A stretch of DNA of 64,000 nt, from NCBI GenBank assembly GCA_024696005.1, contig JAILHF010000052.1:186001-250000 (forward strand), written 5' to 3'. This document shows positions 50,388-57,944 of this stretch, in pieces; position 1 is the first letter of the stretch, and each line of letters starts with the position of its first letter. Origin of the DNA: Lachnospiraceae bacterium (GTDB lineage Bacteria; Bacillota; Clostridia; Lachnospirales; Lachnospiraceae). The notes under the pieces were generated by a model. It ran no database searches and was not told where the DNA came from. It saw only the letters and a program-made list of their open reading frames with translations. The position numbers and the translations under genes were made by a program.

Positions 50388-50541
50388 TCATTTTTTCCTC
50401 GATACGATCATCAGATGCTCCGAATGCGTCAGGTATTCTTCTTTTTCACAGAAACGCAAAGCATTGAAGTCTGTCCCATTCTTTTTTCGGATCCGCATTG
50501 TAATGCTCTCTGATCTTTTCCGTTTCCTCTCTTCTTAACAT
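50388..50541 (-). pseudogene. methyltransferase remnant with central deletion
   Basis: ATG at 50541 opens MLRREETEKIREHYNADPKK followed by EWDRLQ, the usual N-terminus of a class I SAM methyltransferase of Clostridia. The frame then shifts near 50460 and continues as FCEKEEYLTHSEHLMIVSRKK before TGA at 50388, which looks like the C-terminus of the same kind of protein. About 200 central residues, including the SAM-binding core, are missing. A good ribosome site (GGAGG) is still in front of the ATG. Confidence 0.6.
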
Positions 50542-50560
50542 GCTCTTTTCCCTCCTTTCG

Positions 50561-50595
50561 ATAAAAAAACCACTTATCCGGACAGATAAGTGGTT
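50561..50595 (-). terminator. rho-independent terminator of the short 50.6-50.8 kb unit
   Basis: AACCACTTATC (50568-50578) and GATAAGTGGTT (50585-50595) form a perfect 11-base stem, followed on the minus strand by seven U residues. Confidence 0.92.
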
Positions 50596-50626
50596 TCATT
50601 TGCGGTAATCTTATGGAAAGGGTAAC

Positions 50627-50737
50627 CTATCGCTTATCTTGATCCGTTTTTGAATGCTCAAATCCAAAACCATGCACGTTGACGACCTGCATAGTCCCGA
50701 CATATGACCATTCCATTACGGATACGCGATGAAGCAT
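50627..50737 (-). CDS. 36-residue small protein or small RNA unit
   Basis: Between a consensus promoter (50777-50805) and a strong terminator (50561-50595) lies a transcript of about 210 bases. Its only sizeable frame starts at ATG 50737 after AAAGGAATAAA and encodes MLHRVSVMEWSYVGTMQVVN and a further 16 residues ending in TDQDKR. The frame has no hydrophobic anchor and no match I recognise. The unit could be a small-protein gene, a small regulatory RNA, or both. It stands alone between the methyltransferase remnant and the alpha-galactosidase gene. Confidence 0.5.
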   Translation of the reverse strand: MLHRVSVMEWSYVGTMQVVNVHGFGFEHSKTDQDKR

Positions 50738-50776
50738 TTTATTCCTTTCCCGAAAATTCGTTTTTGATTTTGTCAG

Positions 50777-50805
50777 AGTATACTCCGCGTGTTGCTCCGT
50801 GTCAA
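50777..50805 (-). promoter_or_regulatory. strong promoter of the short unit
   Basis: TTGACA (50800-50805) and TATACT (50777-50782) with an exact 17-base spacer on the minus strand, one of the best promoters in the window. Confidence 0.85.
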
Positions 50806-50841
50806 GAGCAAAAGTGCAAGCCCGCATGGGTTTGCGGCGGA

Positions 50842-52713
50842 TCAGCGGGTCCCGGTGCGCCTCATCATCACTGCCATTGCCGAGAAATCTTCCTCTGCCT
50901 TGCCGTAGCAGAAGCTTGGCTCATAGTCGCCGTGATCAGGTACATGCCCGGCAAGATACTCCTCCAACGAACAGGATCCTTTGAAACGATGGAATACAAG
51001 CAGTCTTTCATTCCCCAGTTCACGTATCACCAGCTGCGAGCCGGCCGGCTCATTATAGCTTTTTGCATCACAGCCGATATAGCTTGTCTTTCCGTCTTTT
51101 ATGACATGTGCCGCTTTCTTGTAAAAGGCGATCGCATCATCAACAAGCTCCCACTGATGATCCGTCAGTTCGTATATGTCACCGGACAAGCCCATGCGGC
51201 CGAGGAAGGTTGCGCACATGGAATAAAAGATGCGTGAGTCACTGTCCTTTGCTCTCAGGACCGACCATATCTGGCTCTGCTCCGCCCGGATCACCCGCTG
51301 GACATTTGCCGCGATGATCGGAAGCGCCGCGATCTCATGCGCATCGGAAAAGCTGGCCATGCTTGCCAGTTCCATGAAGGAAGGTTCCAGCCTGTGTCCG
51401 CCGCTGGAGCAATTCTCTATCACAAGCTCCGGGATCTCTCTTTTCAGTGTCCGGAAATAATCCTGCGTGGCAAGGACTTTTCTTCTCAAATTCTCACCCG
51501 GTGCTTCTTCTCCGTCGCAGCCCATTCCAAGCGTATCGTTATAATCGATCTTTATGTATCCGAAGCCGTCGGCTTTTAATCGGTCGGTCACGGAAGATTT
51601 CAGATAATCCCCAACCCAGGGATCCTCCATGTCCCAGAATCTGGCTCCGCCTATGGTCAGAGGCACTCCGTCTTTTTTTACCAGATGTTCACTGTCTTCG
51701 AATTGTTTCGCCTTATATCCGACAGTCTCAAATTCAAACCATATGCCCGGGATCATTCCCTTGGCGCGTATATAGTCTGCCAGCTCCTTCAGCCCGTTCG
51801 GGAAGCGCTTTCCGTTTATGCTCCAGTCGCCTCTGTATTCCCACCAGTACCCGCAGTCGGAATACCAGCCGGAATCCATGACCAGATACTGTATTCCTTT
51901 GCCCGCGATCCTGTCCGCAAGCTTCTTGAGCTTATCGATGTCCGGATTGCCCCAGGTGGTGCAGTATTCATTAAACACAATGCCCATCTGATCATCAACG
52001 GGGCTGATATCCGGATGCTGCGCCTTTACAAGTTTGTCACATACATCCTCAAAGGAATCGCCAACAGCGGCCACGGCCTTGGGCGCCCGGAAGCTTTCGC
52101 CCGGCTTAAGCGTTTTCATCCACTGTCCGAAGTCCCTGTCTGCAATGCCTCCGGAAAGGGTCACCACATCCCCCCTCCTTACCGTCAGCTCGATCTGCCA
52201 TGATGCCGGCGCATATAACTGCACGGCAAAGAATGTGTGAGCATCACTGTCTTCCAACGCCACAAAAGGAAAATACCTGCGCACCGGCATCGATCCCACG
52301 TTGCCGAACTTTTCCACACGGAAAGCCATGTCGTTCCAGGCATGCTCCATGTTAAGATCCGCAAGCTCGTCCGTCTTTACCCTTCCCTCCGCGCTCCAGA
52401 AAGACAGGATCCTGTGTACCCTGTCCGCTTTGATATCGGGGAACAAAAAAGATGTGAGCATCTCCATGGTGATCTCATTTTCGGAATTGTTGACAAACTC
52501 GGTCTGTATCTCATAGGCGTCACTGCATGCGCTCTTTTTTGTTTCCGTTTTCAGTTCCAGTCCGTCTTCGGATCGCAGACGCAGCATGCCCCCCTCTTCT
52601 TCCGTCTCCGTAAACCTTCGCATGGTGGAACTTCCGAGCATGGTCAGACCGCAGGAATAAAAGCCCGCGTATTCGTCTTTGATCAGTTTGACCTCGGCTC
52701 TGCTGTTTTGCAT
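50842..52713 (-). CDS. GH36 family alpha-galactosidase
   Basis: A 623-residue cytoplasmic glycosidase (no signal peptide) hydrolysing alpha-1,6-galactosides. An N-terminal beta-supersandwich (1-265) is followed by the barrel: GIVFNEYCTTWG, VMDSGWYSDCG, GIWFEFETVG, the nucleophile Asp in YIKIDYNDTLG, ENCSSGGHR and the acid/base Asp in SFSDAHE. These are GH36 signatures, though the length is shorter than the usual 700-750 and the C-terminal sandwich is reduced. AAGGAGG is four bases before the ATG. Its upstream region is filled by a degenerate five-copy repeat. A remnant of a related C-terminal domain lies at 13.8 kb. Confidence 0.9.
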   Translation of the reverse strand: MQNSRAEVKLIKDEYAGFYSCGLTMLGSSTMRRFTETEEEGGMLRLRSEDGLELKTETKKSACSDAYEIQTEFVNNSENEITMEMLTSFLFPDIKADRVHRILSFWSAEGRVKTDELADLNMEHAWNDMAFRVEKFGNVGSMPVRRYFPFVALEDSDAHTFFAVQLYAPASWQIELTVRRGDVVTLSGGIADRDFGQWMKTLKPGESFRAPKAVAAVGDSFEDVCDKLVKAQHPDISPVDDQMGIVFNEYCTTWGNPDIDKLKKLADRIAGKGIQYLVMDSGWYSDCGYWWEYRGDWSINGKRFPNGLKELADYIRAKGMIPGIWFEFETVGYKAKQFEDSEHLVKKDGVPLTIGGARFWDMEDPWVGDYLKSSVTDRLKADGFGYIKIDYNDTLGMGCDGEEAPGENLRRKVLATQDYFRTLKREIPELVIENCSSGGHRLEPSFMELASMASFSDAHEIAALPIIAANVQRVIRAEQSQIWSVLRAKDSDSRIFYSMCATFLGRMGLSGDIYELTDHQWELVDDAIAFYKKAAHVIKDGKTSYIGCDAKSYNEPAGSQLVIRELGNERLLVFHRFKGSCSLEEYLAGHVPDHGDYEPSFCYGKAEEDFSAMAVMMRRTGTR

Positions 52714-52755
52714 TTTTCCTCCTTGCCCGCTTCCTATATAAGAAGGGAGCCAACC

Positions 52756-52929
52756 TTTAAGCGCAGATAACGGTCACACCCCCCCGCTCCTTTAAGCGCA
52801 GATAACGGTCACAGATTCCCCCTCCGGCACCTATATACGCAAGAAGCGGTCACGGATCTTCCCGCCATTTAAGCGCAGGGAACGCTCACATATCCCCTAC
52901 CCGCCCCCCTAAGCGCAGGCAACGGTCAC
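52756..52929. repeat. degenerate tandem repeat, five copies, upstream of the GH36 gene
   Basis: A 22-base core, best form TTTAAGCGCAGATAACGGTC plus AC, recurs at 52756, 52791, 52832, 52868 and 52908, spaced 35-41 bases apart. Copies 1 and 2 are identical; copy 3 is the most changed. Spacers are C-rich and not conserved. The array fills the gap between the GH36 start and the membrane-protein stop at 52943. The gap between repeats and their divergence argue against CRISPR; an operator array or selfish repeat is possible. Confidence 0.85.
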
Positions 52930-52942
52930 AGATTCCTCCCGC

Positions 52943-53581
52943 TCAGAAGGCATCCAGGTTCAGGCCCGACTCCCGCAGGCAGTCCTTTACTTCCTCAACC
53001 TTATCCCCGTTTTCCGCGACCCAGGTCAAAAGTACATCCCCGCTGCCGTTACGGAACTCCACATCACAGGAGCCGTTCCCGTTTCGGACCGTATGCAGCA
53101 CGGAAATGCTGCCGATCGCGATGAAGCGATAGGTCACATTCCCGAGATGATTAAACTTTGTCCCGAGAAAATCCTTCGTCGCGAAAATGTATTGATCTTT
53201 GGTGTTTTCCACACGGAATACGGGTTCCGCGCTCATCTGCGCATCAAAAGCGGCCGCATCCTGCGGGTTCTTCAGCAGGCTGTCCAGGTCTTTCCTGGTG
53301 ATCCCTGCGGCATCCGTTTTTTTCGACCTGCCTGTCAGGATCAGTATCATAAGGACCAGCACGATGCCGATGCCTGCCAGCATGTATACGGCGCCCTTGG
53401 TCTGCTCGCTCTCCAGGGCGCCGTTTCGGACCATCATGAAGATCGCTCCTCCGATCAGCAGGATCGGGATGATCACCAGGAGCCCTTTGTTCCCGTTCGA
53501 GGCTTTCTTTGCGCCGTTCACTTCCCCTTCGTACTTTCTGAACCATGCAGACTGCTCTGCCATGGACGCCGAATTTGCCAT
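52943..53581 (-). CDS. membrane protein of unknown function
   Basis: A 212-residue protein with two adjacent transmembrane helices (about residues 34-51 and 66-83: GLLVIIPILLIGGAIFMMV and MLAGIGIVLVLMILILTG) and a cytoplasmic C-terminal domain of mixed strands (IFATKDFLGTKFNHLGNVTY). No catalytic motif recognised. GGAGGGGGAG precedes the ATG, and a 17-spaced promoter is found at 53654-53682. It is monocistronic, with the repeat array beyond its stop. Confidence 0.75.
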   Translation of the reverse strand: MANSASMAEQSAWFRKYEGEVNGAKKASNGNKGLLVIIPILLIGGAIFMMVRNGALESEQTKGAVYMLAGIGIVLVLMILILTGRSKKTDAAGITRKDLDSLLKNPQDAAAFDAQMSAEPVFRVENTKDQYIFATKDFLGTKFNHLGNVTYRFIAIGSISVLHTVRNGNGSCDVEFRNGSGDVLLTWVAENGDKVEEVKDCLRESGLNLDAF

Positions 53582-53653
53582 GTGCTCCCCCTCCTTTTTA
53601 TCCGTTGTAGCTGTTGTTTTGTCTTCCGCCCTTTGTCCGGGCCGTCATTTCGT

Positions 53654-53682
53654 ATTTTATGCCATTGTTTCCCGATTTACAA
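53654..53682 (-). promoter_or_regulatory. promoter of the 52943-53581 gene
   Basis: TTGTAA (53677-53682) and TAAAAT (53654-53659) on the minus strand with a 17-base spacer. Confidence 0.65.
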
Positions 53683-53754
53683 TGCGTTGCATCCGCTTTC
53701 CGCTGTCCGTGTCACAGGTACCGTATCCGCCGATGCCGGCAGCTCCGTTGTTTC

Positions 53755-54012
53755 TCAATCCTGACATCTCTTAAACAGAACCGAAACGTCATCCTTTCCC
53801 AACCCGCATTTGCCGTAAAAGGCTTCATTCGCTTCTATGGACAACAGCTGGATCACGGATATGTTCTTCTTCCTTAGGAGCCTTTCCAGCTCCTGTATCA
53901 AAGCTTTTCCGATCCCCTGTTTCTTTTTCTCAGGGATCACGAACAGTTCGGAAATATAGAAAAAATTTGCAAGTTCATCGATACTCTTTTCATCTGCGGC
54001 AACAAATTCCAT
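53755..54012 (-). CDS. N-terminally truncated GNAT acetyltransferase
   Basis: An 85-residue product that begins in the middle of a GNAT fold: MEFVAADEKSIDELANFFYI, the acetyl-CoA loop EKKKQGIGKALIQEL, then the last strand pair and YGKCGLGKDD. The first two to three strands and the substrate-binding helices of a full GNAT (about 150-180 residues) are absent. The frame remains open upstream for about 30 codons up to near the end of the previous acetyltransferase, and PYSGLGGGMIMEF reads like genuine sequence, so this is probably a remnant left by a deletion. GGAGG is seven bases before the ATG, so a short protein may still be made. Confidence 0.55.
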   Translation of the reverse strand: MEFVAADEKSIDELANFFYISELFVIPEKKKQGIGKALIQELERLLRKKNISVIQLLSIEANEAFYGKCGLGKDDVSVLFKRCQD

Positions 54013-54055
54013 GATCATTCCTCCTCCCAGCCCTGAATAAGGCATTCCGCCGGCT

Positions 54056-54583
54056 TTATTTGATCTCGATCCAATACCGCTGTTCCACGGAACCATCGGG
54101 TTCGGTGAACTCATATTCCAACACCCCGCCGTTTTTCAGGATGGACCTGGCGGAAGCGATATTGTCCTTATTGCAGACCATCAAAACCCTGTCAAGGTCG
54201 AGCCTCCTGCACTCGATCAATGCCAGGCGGATCATTTCCGTGCCGTAACCTTTTCGTCTTTCGCTCGGCCTGATGCCATCACCGATATGACCTCCGGTCC
54301 TCAGCAGTTCCCCTTTCAGGAAATGCCGGATATTCACTGCTCCCAGCAAAATATTCCTTTCGGTATCCAGCAGAAAGAATACGGAATCCGGCACCCAACT
54401 GTCCGTCTCCTCTTTCGTCTCAAGTGTCTCCAGATAATGTTCAAAATCATTGCAATCGTTCTTGAATATCACCCACGGCGAATGATTCGTATTATTGGCG
54501 ATGATATCAGCCTTCCATTCCTCGATCATCTCCTTCAATTGCGTTTCGTATTCTTTTGTCAGCTTGATCAATCGAAGACTCAT
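54056..54583 (-). CDS. GNAT family N-acetyltransferase
   Basis: A 175-residue complete acetyltransferase: N-terminal region with DSVFFLLDTERNILLGAVNI, the acetyl-CoA loop PSERRKGYGTEMIRLALIE, and the C-terminal MVCNKDNIASARSILKNGG. It belongs to the group annotated as GNAT proteins resembling spermidine/aminoglycoside-like acetyltransferases, substrate unknown. GGGAGG is found before the ATG. The truncated GNAT gene follows after 43 bases, suggesting that two similar genes once lay in tandem. Confidence 0.88.
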   Translation of the reverse strand: MSLRLIKLTKEYETQLKEMIEEWKADIIANNTNHSPWVIFKNDCNDFEHYLETLETKEETDSWVPDSVFFLLDTERNILLGAVNIRHFLKGELLRTGGHIGDGIRPSERRKGYGTEMIRLALIECRRLDLDRVLMVCNKDNIASARSILKNGGVLEYEFTEPDGSVEQRYWIEIK

Positions 54584-54863
54584 GTTTCCCTCCCGGATAC
54601 CGCTTCATCCATATTATCAAAACAAACGTTTTCGAGATGTATTTTACCATAAAGAACGACAGTTCGATCATAAAACATCCGGGTGGTTTTTGACGCTTTT
54701 TCGCCGATGGCTGCTTACGCAGGCATCAGGTGCACCAAAAGCAGAAAAAATGCAATGCCCCGCCCGAAGGAGGAGCATCGCGATATCGATCATGATCTCG
54801 GATCATAGACTCCATAAAAGCTTCTATGATCCCTTCCTCCTCTGATCTGTTTATCTCAATGGG
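54584..54863. other. intergenic region with one inverted repeat
   Basis: No gene is supported in these 280 bases. GGATCATAG (54800-54808) and CTATGATCC (54824-54832) form a 9-base inverted repeat with a 15-base loop; there is no U tract on either strand, so it is not a standard terminator. Confidence 0.5.
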
Positions 54864-55433
54864 TCAATAATACATGTCAAAACCGGTCTCAAGCGTATTT
54901 GCGTAGGTTTCGCCCGCTTTTTCCAGCACCGGCAGGATATAATCCTTATTATATCTGACCACGGAGATCCTGTCATACACTCTCATCCCCATATGCGTAA
55001 GACCTCTTTCCAGCTGGGTAAGGCATTCCAGCGTTCCCCGGCCGGTCCCTCCGGCACACGCCACGAGCACACATCTCTTTTCAGCCAGAAAGTGATTCTT
55101 CGTGGCATCACACCTGCGCAGTCTGTCAAAGAACACTTTAAAAGCCTCGGTCATATCAGACCAGTAAACAGCACTGATCCATACGATACCGTCCGCCTCC
55201 GCAAGTGTTTTATATATCTCGGCGAAATCATCCTGGATCACACAGACTCCGCTCTTTTTGCAGGAACCCCACCCGTTTCCGCAGGCCCTGCAGTGTTCCA
55301 GCTTCCTGCTGTTCAAATGGATCTCTTCCACCTCGGCTCCCGCTGATGTCAGTCCTTCGACAAAGCGTTTCCCGGCTGAGGCTGTCAGACCGTCCTTGTT
55401 CGGGCTCGACCATATGACTGCTACTTTTTTCAT
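54864..55433 (-). CDS. NADPH-dependent FMN reductase / iron-sulfur flavoprotein-like
   Basis: A 189-residue flavodoxin-fold protein. VAVIWSSPNKDGLTASAGKR is the FMN-phosphate-binding loop (SxxxxGxT/S), and a four-Cys set CRACGNGWGSCKKSGVC follows as in iron-sulfur flavoproteins and related oxidoreductases; SAVYWSDMTEAFKVFFDRL is the usual second FMN loop. Likely reduces quinones or flavins; partner unknown. Start at 55433 with GGAGGGG upstream; longer forms read through poor sequence. Confidence 0.88.
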   Translation of the reverse strand: MKKVAVIWSSPNKDGLTASAGKRFVEGLTSAGAEVEEIHLNSRKLEHCRACGNGWGSCKKSGVCVIQDDFAEIYKTLAEADGIVWISAVYWSDMTEAFKVFFDRLRRCDATKNHFLAEKRCVLVACAGGTGRGTLECLTQLERGLTHMGMRVYDRISVVRYNKDYILPVLEKAGETYANTLETGFDMYY

Positions 55434-55977
55434 AAACAGTACCCCTCCTTGTTTTTCTGTTATGATACCCCGAACAGCTGTTTCTTTCTCATCAGAACAT
55501 GGCCTTATATATGTCATTTTTTGATATTCCGATCGTCCTGATCTCGATCCCAATTGTCACGATCACGATCCAGATAGACCCGGGAAACCGATCTGCGCCT
55601 GTGATCAGCCTTCACAAGCCCCTCGATATACCCGGTCCCGGTCAGTCCGGTCTTGATCCCTCTCCTTGTTTTCCGTTCAGCCAAAGGTGCGCAGAGCTTC
55701 CTGCAGCCCCGCTTCCCGGAAAACGGCCAGGAAGACATTCCCGATCCTCGAAATGAACTTGCGGAATGGAGATTCGGATGAAAGATCACGCCTCGCGAAC
55801 GGGGATCTGCGTATATTGCCGGATATGCTCAGTTCCCATGCAGTTAAGACTACAGATCCCGGAGCTGCTTCGGCACCGGGAAAGGATGCAGGCAGCTTCA
55901 TCCGTTCTCCAAAACCTTCTTGATCGGCCGTAGATTACGCAAATACAAAATCAATTACATTTTTACGTATATCCGTA
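55434..55977. other. long intergenic region without a supported gene
   Basis: A minus-strand frame 55677-55901 (74 codons, GGAG five bases before its ATG) and a minus frame 55514-55789 (91 codons, Asp/Arg-rich end created by GATC-type short repeats at 55540-55590) overlap each other out of frame; neither shows a recognisable domain. The right end carries TTACG-type sequences (ATTACGC at 55934-55940) that recur in the operator of the following regulator, so a divergent target might lie here. No gene is called. Confidence 0.4.
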
Positions 55978-56043
55978 TTGACAGCTTCTGCGCCGTATGG
56001 TATTATGCAATTACGGAACAGCGTAAAGCAATTACGCAATTGC
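55978..56043 (+). promoter_or_regulatory. promoter and operator of the ArsR-like regulator gene
   Basis: TTGACA (55978-55983) and TATTAT (56001-56006) with a 17-base spacer. Directly downstream are GCGTAA-N5-TTACGC (56021-56037) and GCAATT-N4-AATTGC (56028-56043), two overlapping palindromes, plus another GCAATTACG at 56007. This placement over the transcript start fits repression by the encoded regulator. Confidence 0.7.
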
Positions 56044-56073
56044 AAACAGTTTGATTTAAGGAGGAAAATGAAG

Positions 56074-56685
56074 ATGCCCAGAGATTATGGAAAAGAAATC
56101 GATGAACTGAAGGATCAGATTTCGGCATTGCAGGAAATGATCAAAACTGCACTGGAAGAAAGGATGCAGACCGAAAACGAGAAAGTCGGTCATGTGGAGA
56201 AGATGAAAAACATGTTCCCAAATGCGCACATCAATGCATGTCTGGACGAAATGGAGAACATTGTGGGGAAAAGCGGACAGACAGGGGGAATCACCTACTT
56301 TGGCGTTTTTTCATCCGGTGGCAGACAGTCCACATGGGTAAAGAATTGCATCAACACGGATGACCTGCTGAAGCTGATCGCCAACAATGTTGCCGAAAAG
56401 GTCCTTTCCTGCCTTGGAAATGCGGACAGACTCAATATCCTGCTGGCGCTCTTACGGAAGCCCATGAGTGTTGTCGAGCTGGTCACCGAATGCAAGCTGA
56501 ATTCGACCGGGCAGGCCTATCATCACATGAAGCCCCTTCTGGCCGCGGACCTTATCACGGAAGACGGCAAAGGGATCTATGTTGTCCAACCGTACAAAGT
56601 TCAGGGTATCATCATGCTTTTAGCGGGCATATGCGATATGGCTGATGAAACCTATTCCAAGAGCAGATGGGACAGCGAAGAATAA
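56074..56685 (+). CDS. ArsR-like winged-helix transcriptional regulator with N-terminal coiled coil
   Basis: About 203 residues. Residues 5-45 form a charged coiled coil (IDELKDQISALQEMIKTALE), then a Gly-rich segment (GKSGQTGGITYFGVFSSGG), and residues 105-195 an ArsR/HTH_20-type winged helix: LGNADRLNILLALLRKPMSV, then LVTECKLNSTGQAYHHMKPL with the recognition helix. Two ATGs at 56068 and 56074 follow AAGGAGG; the second has the better spacing. The dense palindromes at its own promoter suggest autoregulation. A possible sensor role for the Gly-rich middle part is unknown. No cysteine metal motif of classic ArsR is present. Confidence 0.85.
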   Translation: MPRDYGKEIDELKDQISALQEMIKTALEERMQTENEKVGHVEKMKNMFPNAHINACLDEMENIVGKSGQTGGITYFGVFSSGGRQSTWVKNCINTDDLLKLIANNVAEKVLSCLGNADRLNILLALLRKPMSVVELVTECKLNSTGQAYHHMKPLLAADLITEDGKGIYVVQPYKVQGIIMLLAGICDMADETYSKSRWDSEE

Positions 56686-56730
56686 GCAGGAAGTATGCTT
56701 CTTTACAGTCTCACCGGATCGGCAAAACAA

Positions 56731-56760
56731 TCCGGGCTGCCGATTGACAGCCCGGATTTG
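56731..56760. terminator. hairpin terminator after the ArsR-like gene, perhaps bidirectional
   Basis: AATCCGGGCTG (56731-56741) and CAGCCCGGATT (56750-56760) form a perfect 11-base stem. The plus strand lacks a T run; the minus strand continues GTTTTG, so it may also stop transcripts from the nuclease-like gene. Confidence 0.65.
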
Positions 56761-56830
56761 TCATGAGCAGAAAGCGCTCGAAGCCGGTTATTGATGTTTC
56801 ATGATCCAATCTTAAAGAGTCCAACTTTTT

Positions 56831-56990
56831 GTCCGCTCTCCCATCTCGTCCAAAAAAATATCCGCATTCCACTCTCGTCCAAAAACAAAGTCCGTACTTT
56901 CCTCTCATCCAAAAATTTAGTCCGTACTTTCCTCTCGTTCCCAAAAATGTCCGCTCTCTCGTCCCAAAAAATATCCGCATTCCACTCTCG
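56831..56990. repeat. 30-base tandem repeat, about 5.5 copies
   Basis: Units of about 30 bases begin with TCCG: 56832, 56861, 56891, 56921, 56950 (shortened) and 56974 (partial). A typical unit is TCCGTACTTTCCTCTCATCC followed by an A-rich end. It lies in the convergent gap between the regulator and the nuclease-like gene. Because 30 is a multiple of three, several frames stay open through it in both directions, but none has a ribosome site or a known domain, so it is taken as non-coding. Confidence 0.85.
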
Positions 56991-57078
56991 ATTGATTTGC
57001 ACATACTCGCTGTCCGCCCCCCGATGTATAATCATGTCTGACGTTTAGAGGCCTGAAATGATCGATTGGCAGATATAA

Positions 57079-57918
57079 CTACTGCTTCCCAAAATGATCC
57101 GTTATCACCGCATCTATCTCATTTGTTCCCAACGGATCAGCCGATGTCTCCTCCGTTATGATCAGGTCCTGTCCTATGAATATTCCGTTCTTCCTATATG
57201 TTTTTATTCTGAGTACCGCTTTCGTTGCATAATCCTTATCATCCATCATCCCCCTGTGTTCCCAGTATATCTGTCTTCTCTCCTTTACGTGGAGCACCGT
57301 GAAGTCCGGATGGATCTTGATACCGTTCTTTAATTTCAGCGGGCACTCGTATTTATACGGTATCCCTCTCTCAGCCAATGCGTTTGCTATGTTGAGTTCG
57401 GATTTTGATCTCACTCTTTCCCCTCTTTTCGTCTCATATACAGTCGCATAATCCGAGATCCCCTTCGTTTCATACCGGATGCCCTCCCACAGCTTTATAT
57501 AGTCTTCATCCGTCATGTCGATCGGATCGATAAACCATTTCACTTCATCAGGATACTTCGAATACTCCAACTTAATCCTGTCTGCAATACCATCCGAACT
57601 CTTCAGGAACCGTTCAAGCGCATTTATCTCCCGCTTTATAAGCTTCAGGACTTTTTCATCATATGCCTTCTGAACATACTGTCTGATCTTTGATGTTTCC
57701 GTTTTTGAAATATACTCTCCCGTTTTATCCGCTTTATCGCTTCGCAGGTAATATTTTACTCTTTGATCAGCAACAGCTATATGTATTTTCCCTGGCAGTT
57801 CCGTCACTGCAGAAGCTTTCTTTTCCTGCATTATTTCCGATAACAGACGATACCTTTTTTCTGCTTTACTGTATAGATCCGTATACTTCATGATCGTTCT
57901 CTTTCTCTGTTTACTCAT
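57079..57918 (-). CDS. PD-(D/E)xK nuclease-like protein of unknown function
   Basis: A 279-residue protein. Residues 1-150 are mainly helical and basic. Residues 165-279 have the restriction-endonuclease-like pattern: RSKSELNIANALAERGIPY (Glu on the first helix), KIHPDFTVLH (Asp) and QIYWEHRGMMDDKDYATKAV, where the third position reads E-x-R rather than E-x-K. This arrangement occurs in a group of uncharacterised clostridial proteins. AAGGAG is nine bases before the ATG at 57918, better than the next ATG. A 62-base palindromic repeat array fills its upstream region. Base composition is more A/T-rich than the neighbouring genes, suggesting acquisition. Confidence 0.75.
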   Translation of the reverse strand: MSKQRKRTIMKYTDLYSKAEKRYRLLSEIMQEKKASAVTELPGKIHIAVADQRVKYYLRSDKADKTGEYISKTETSKIRQYVQKAYDEKVLKLIKREINALERFLKSSDGIADRIKLEYSKYPDEVKWFIDPIDMTDEDYIKLWEGIRYETKGISDYATVYETKRGERVRSKSELNIANALAERGIPYKYECPLKLKNGIKIHPDFTVLHVKERRQIYWEHRGMMDDKDYATKAVLRIKTYRKNGIFIGQDLIITEETSADPLGTNEIDAVITDHFGKQ

Positions 57919-57944
57919 TTTTGAATGCTCCTTTCTTCCTAAAT

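Noticed and set aside
52756-52929. CRISPR array
   Set aside because: Repeat cores are only about 22 bases and differ between copies, spacers are short and C-rich, and no cas gene is present.
55514-55901. Two overlapping minus-strand genes in the gap before the ArsR-like gene
   Set aside because: They overlap in different frames, no domain is recognised, and one is dominated by short GATC-type repeats giving Asp/Arg runs.
56711-57004. 97-codon minus-strand protein with 10-residue repeats across the 30-base array
   Set aside because: Open only because the repeat length is divisible by three; several overlapping frames are equally open and there is no ribosome site.
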